From NCBI GenBank assembly GCA_013202595.1, contig JABMPV010000175.1, positions 1 to 8,478 on the forward strand: 8,478 nucleotides of DNA, read 5' to 3'. A program made the position numbers and the translations under genes. The notes under the pieces are model-generated. The model ran no database searches. It had not been told where the DNA came from and saw only the letters and a list, made by a program, of their open reading frames with translations. Source of the stretch: a bacterium (GTDB lineage: Bacteria > Actinomycetota > Acidimicrobiia > Spongiisociales > UBA11373). Shown in pieces: positions 5,580 through 8,478 of the stretch. Each line of letters opens with the position of its first letter. The first letter of the stretch is position 1.

Positions 5580-8478
5580 GTGGCCTGCGCGAATTGTGGA
5601 ACCGACAACCCGGGCGGAGCATCGTTTTGCATGGGATGCGGAAGCGCCCTCGCGACTGCCTGCTCCTCCTGTGGAACCGAACTGCCTCCGAACGCAGCCT
5701 TCTGCTTCAGTTGCGGCGCCCAGGTGGGAGCGCCTGCCGCGGCTGCTGCCCGGCAGGGGGCCACAGCCGAAGCCGATGAGGGCCTGCGGCGCTACATCCC
5801 ACCCGAGTTGCTGAACAAACTCGAGTTCGCTGCTGAGTCGGGCACCATGCAGGGAGAGCGCCGCACCGTCACCATGCTGTTCTGTGACGTGAAGGGGTCC
5901 ACCTCGGCGGCGAGGAATCTCGATCCCGAAGAGTGGGCCGACATCATGAACGGGGCGTTCGAGCACCTCATCGCACCGGTGTATCGCTACGAGGGCACGA
6001 TCGCCCGGCTCATGGGCGACGCCATCCTCGCGTTCTTCGGCGCTCCGATCGGCCACGAGGACGATCCCGAGCGAGCAGTCCTCGCGGCGCTGGCGATCCT
6101 GGACGAGATCGAGCCCTACAAGGCGGCGATCCGCAGGGACTGGGGCATCGACTTCGACGTTCGGGTCGGGATCAACACCGGTCTCGTCGTGGTCGGTGCG
6201 GTCGGTTCCGACCTTCGCGTCGAGTACACGGCCATGGGCGACGCGGTGAACCTGGCAGCCCGCATGGAGCAGACCGCGGCACCCGGAACCATCCAGATCA
6301 CCGGAACCACTCGATCACTCATTGACAAACTCTTCGAGTTCGAGGACCTCGGCGGCGTCGAGGTGAAGGGCCACGACGACCCCGTCGCTGCCTTCCGGGT
6401 GCTGGGTGCTCAGGAGCGTCCCGACACGATTCGCGGGATCGAGGGATTGGAGGCGCCTTTGATCGGGCGCGACGCCGAGATGGCCGCGCTGCGTGATGCC
6501 ATCGACGCACTCTCCACCGGCGGCCAGGGCAGGATCATCTCGGTGACGGGCGAAGCGGGGGTCGGCAAGTCACGTCTGGTGGCGGACCTCAAGTCGGCAT
6601 TGCCCGACGGAGTCGCCTGGCACGAGGGCAGGTCCCTCTCGTACGAGACCGAGTCCCCGTACTCGCCGGTCCGGCGGATGCTGCTATCCCTCATGGGGCT
6701 GTCAGGCGGCGAACCCTCCGCAGAGGTGTGGCGGAAGGTGGAGAGCGCCGTTGCCGCCGCACTCCCCGGCCGGGTGGCCGACGTGGCGCCGTTCGTGGCG
6801 TGGATGCTGGAAACCGAACCGCCCACGGAACTGGCTCACCGCACCGCATACCTCAAGCCGCCCCAGCTTCGCAGCGAGTCGTTCCGGGCGATCATCGAAT
6901 TGATCGAAGGCTTGGCGGCCACCGCTCCCCTCGTGATCGCCTTCGAAGACCTGCACTGGGCCGACCCGGCATCTCTCGACCTGGTGAGAGAGTTGCTGGG
7001 AGTCGCGGACAGGGCCCGGCTCTCCCTCGTCCTCATGTTCCGGCCGCGTCGAGAGGACGGCTCGTGGGAAATACACGAGACCGTCGAACGAGATCGGCCT
7101 CATCTCTATACCCATGTCGCCCTGCTCCCCCTCGCCGAGTCGGAGACCCGCGAACTGGTCGCAGCCCTGCTCGCAGTGGACGGCCTGGATGAGGCCAATC
7201 GCAGGATCATCCTGGACAAGTCGGAGGGGAACCCGTTCTTCGTCGAGGAGATCATCCGCTCGATGATCGACACAGCCATCGTGGCCCACGATGGCTCCAA
7301 GTGGGTGGCGACCGGTGCTCAGAGCGAGTTCTCGGTGCCCGACAACCTATCTGCGCTGCTCGTGACCCGCCTCGATCGCCTGGATGAGCGCTGCCGGCGG
7401 GTCGCCCAGGCTGCATCGGTCGTGGGGCGCCAATTCCAGTACGACGAACTGGCCGCGACCCTGCCGGACATCGCCGGCCTCGACGACGCCCTCGTGGACC
7501 TGCAGCGACGGGACATCGTCAGAGAAGTCACGAGGATTCCGAAGCGCCGGTACCGCTTCAAGCACGCACTTCTGCAGGAGGCGGCGTACGACACGGTCCT
7601 GCTCAAGCAGCGCACTCAACTCCATGGAGCGCTGGCAGACTTCCTCGAGCGTCTCCACCCCGAGCGTTCCGGTGATATCGCCGATCATCTGGTGAAGTCC
7701 CGCCAGATGGGAAGGGCACTCCCCTATCTGGTGGCTGCGGGAGAGTCAGCGGCGGCCGGTTACGCCCTGCCGGTCGCGGTCGCCCGGTTCGAGCAGGCAC
7801 TCACAACGATGGACGAAACCACGCCGTCGCCGCTGTTGCGCCGCACGCTCGAGGGCCTCGGGAAGACCAGGGAGTACCTGTTCGACTTCCCCGGAGCAGC
7901 CGAGGCATACGAACGGCTGAGAATCGAGGGGGAACAGCGCGGCGATGTCGCCATGCGGATCTCGGGCATGAACAAGCGCGGTCTGGTGCGCGGATTCTTC
8001 TTCGCCGAACGCCAGCAGGCGCTCGACGATCTCGTCTCGGCGGAGGAGATGGCCAGGGAGGCGGACGACGGTACGGGACTCGTCGAGGCGTGCATCAACC
8101 AGTGCTATCTGCGCACCGGATACGCCGAGTTCGACGAAGTCGAGTACTACATGGCCGAGGTCGCCCGCCTCGGCGACGAGATGGGCGACACCGAGCCGAC
8201 CCTTTTCGGGATGGCCCACTTCGCCAACACCCTGGCATTCCTGACCCGGTTCGACGAGGCGCTGGAGGCCGCAGAGAAGCTGCTGGCGCGTGCCGAGGAG
8301 GAGGGCAATCTCCACTACCAGGCCGAGATGCTGACTTTTGCCATCCCGACCTGTCACGCCCGCAACGGCGACTTCGCAGCCGCCATGGCCGCCGTCGAGC
8401 GCGGCATGGAGATCGCCCAGCGGATCGGCGATCGGACATCGGAGGCCTATGCGGCCACGTTCCAGGGCAAGGTCGCCA
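5580..8478 (+). CDS. Zinc-ribbon, class III adenylate/guanylate cyclase, AAA-type ATPase and TPR regulator (3' end outside window)
   Basis: This open frame runs off the window after about 966 codons without a stop. Two zinc ribbons come first (Cys3/Cys6/Cys17/Cys20 and Cys28/Cys31/Cys42/Cys45). A class III nucleotide cyclase domain follows (about 93-275): metal ligands Asp103 (FCDVKGST) and Asp147 (LMGDAILAFFG), and transition-state residues Asn224 and Arg228 (AVNLAARM). The usual purine-selecting Lys is Arg143 (GTIARLMGD), so nucleotide specificity is uncertain. An AAA/STAND-type ATPase comes next, opening with PLIGRDAEM (293-301), with Walker A GEAGVGKS (324-331) and Walker B LVIAFEDLHWAD (Asp457). 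The C-terminal part is helical with TPR-like repeats (for example residues around FDEALEAAEKL). Such proteins are common, often multicopy, in actinobacteria and are thought to be cytosolic signal integrators. It is transcribed away from the phosphoesterase. It might supply the cyclic nucleotide bound by the kinase encoded at 2877-1501, but that is inference. Confidence 0.93.
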   Translation, partial: MACANCGTDNPGGASFCMGCGSALATACSSCGTELPPNAAFCFSCGAQVGAPAAAAARQGATAEADEGLRRYIPPELLNKLEFAAESGTMQGERRTVTMLFCDVKGSTSAARNLDPEEWADIMNGAFEHLIAPVYRYEGTIARLMGDAILAFFGAPIGHEDDPERAVLAALAILDEIEPYKAAIRRDWGIDFDVRVGINTGLVVVGAVGSDLRVEYTAMGDAVNLAARMEQTAAPGTIQITGTTRSLIDKLFEFEDLGGVEVKGHDDPVAAFRVLGAQERPDTIRGIEGLEAPLIGRDAEMAALRDAIDALSTGGQGRIISVTGEAGVGKSRLVADLKSALPDGVAWHEGRSLSYETESPYSPVRRMLLSLMGLSGGEPSAEVWRKVESAVAAALPGRVADVAPFVAWMLETEPPTELAHRTAYLKPPQLRSESFRAIIELIEGLAATAPLVIAFEDLHWADPASLDLVRELLGVADRARLSLVLMFRPRREDGSWEIHETVERDRPHLYTHVALLPLAESETRELVAALLAVDGLDEANRRIILDKSEGNPFFVEEIIRSMIDTAIVAHDGSKWVATGAQSEFSVPDNLSALLVTRLDRLDERCRRVAQAASVVGRQFQYDELAATLPDIAGLDDALVDLQRRDIVREVTRIPKRRYRFKHALLQEAAYDTVLLKQRTQLHGALADFLERLHPERSGDIADHLVKSRQMGRALPYLVAAGESAAAGYALPVAVARFEQALTTMDETTPSPLLRRTLEGLGKTREYLFDFPGAAEAYERLRIEGEQRGDVAMRISGMNKRGLVRGFFFAERQQALDDLVSAEEMAREADDGTGLVEACINQCYLRTGYAEFDEVEYYMAEVARLGDEMGDTEPTLFGMAHFANTLAFLTRFDEALEAAEKLLARAEEEGNLHYQAEMLTFAIPTCHARNGDFAAAMAAVERGMEIAQRIGDRTSEAYAATFQGKVA

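Noticed and set aside
2410..5814. A 1134-codon open frame on the plus strand
   Set aside because: It lies antisense to three well-recognised genes, has an Arg/His/Asp-rich composition without any domain, and overlaps the start of the cyclase gene. High GC and codon bias leave such antisense frames free of stops.
1..8478. CRISPR arrays, insertion sequences, tRNA or rRNA genes
   Set aside because: I saw no regularly spaced repeats, transposase-like frames, terminal inverted repeats or RNA-gene signatures on either strand.

Overview
The window is high-GC bacterial DNA with GTG starts, purine-rich Shine-Dalgarno sites and tightly packed genes. The mix of an adenylate-cyclase/AAA-ATPase/TPR regulator, a response-regulator/flavoprotein fusion with a cyclic-nucleotide-binding histidine kinase, and a TSUP permease suggests an actinobacterium, perhaps an uncultured Acidimicrobiia-type lineage. 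That placement is an inference from gene content only; no rRNA or tRNA gene is present.

Five genes lie on the minus strand and one on the plus strand. In transcription order the minus-strand genes are: a calcineurin-like metallophosphoesterase (5448-4615); a response regulator fused to a degenerate glutaredoxin-like domain and a thioredoxin-reductase-like flavoprotein (4536-2881); a cyclic-nucleotide-binding sensor histidine kinase starting 3 nt after it (2877-1501); a TauE/SafE-type permease (1458-721); and a DUF411/CopG-like lipoprotein (618-82). Divergent from the phosphoesterase is a large zinc-ribbon/cyclase/ATPase/TPR protein (5580 to the window end, incomplete).

The most interesting object is the DUF411 gene. 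A simple ORF call splits it in two: a short lipoprotein ending at a TGA (420-418) and a headless DUF411 fragment starting at an internal ATG (390). Both parts are in the same frame. The TGA falls exactly where the family has the first cysteine of its CGCC metal-binding/redox motif, giving U-G-C-C. Starting 14 nt after the TGA, inside the coding sequence, there is a perfect 10-bp inverted repeat with a 5-nt loop, where a bacterial SECIS element should be. I read this as a likely selenocysteine-containing DUF411 lipoprotein (178 aa, Sec67). Its family is tied to copper resistance, so selenium could sit in a copper site. Caveats: the hairpin loop lacks the G usual in bacterial SECIS loops, and no selenium genes are visible in the window.

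The kinase and the response-regulator flavoprotein look like a two-component pair in one transcript. The kinase keeps the cyclic-nucleotide-binding Arg, and a class III cyclase lies about 2.7 kb away, so a local cyclic-nucleotide link is possible but unproven. The flavoprotein lacks all redox cysteines of thioredoxin reductase and should not be taken as one.
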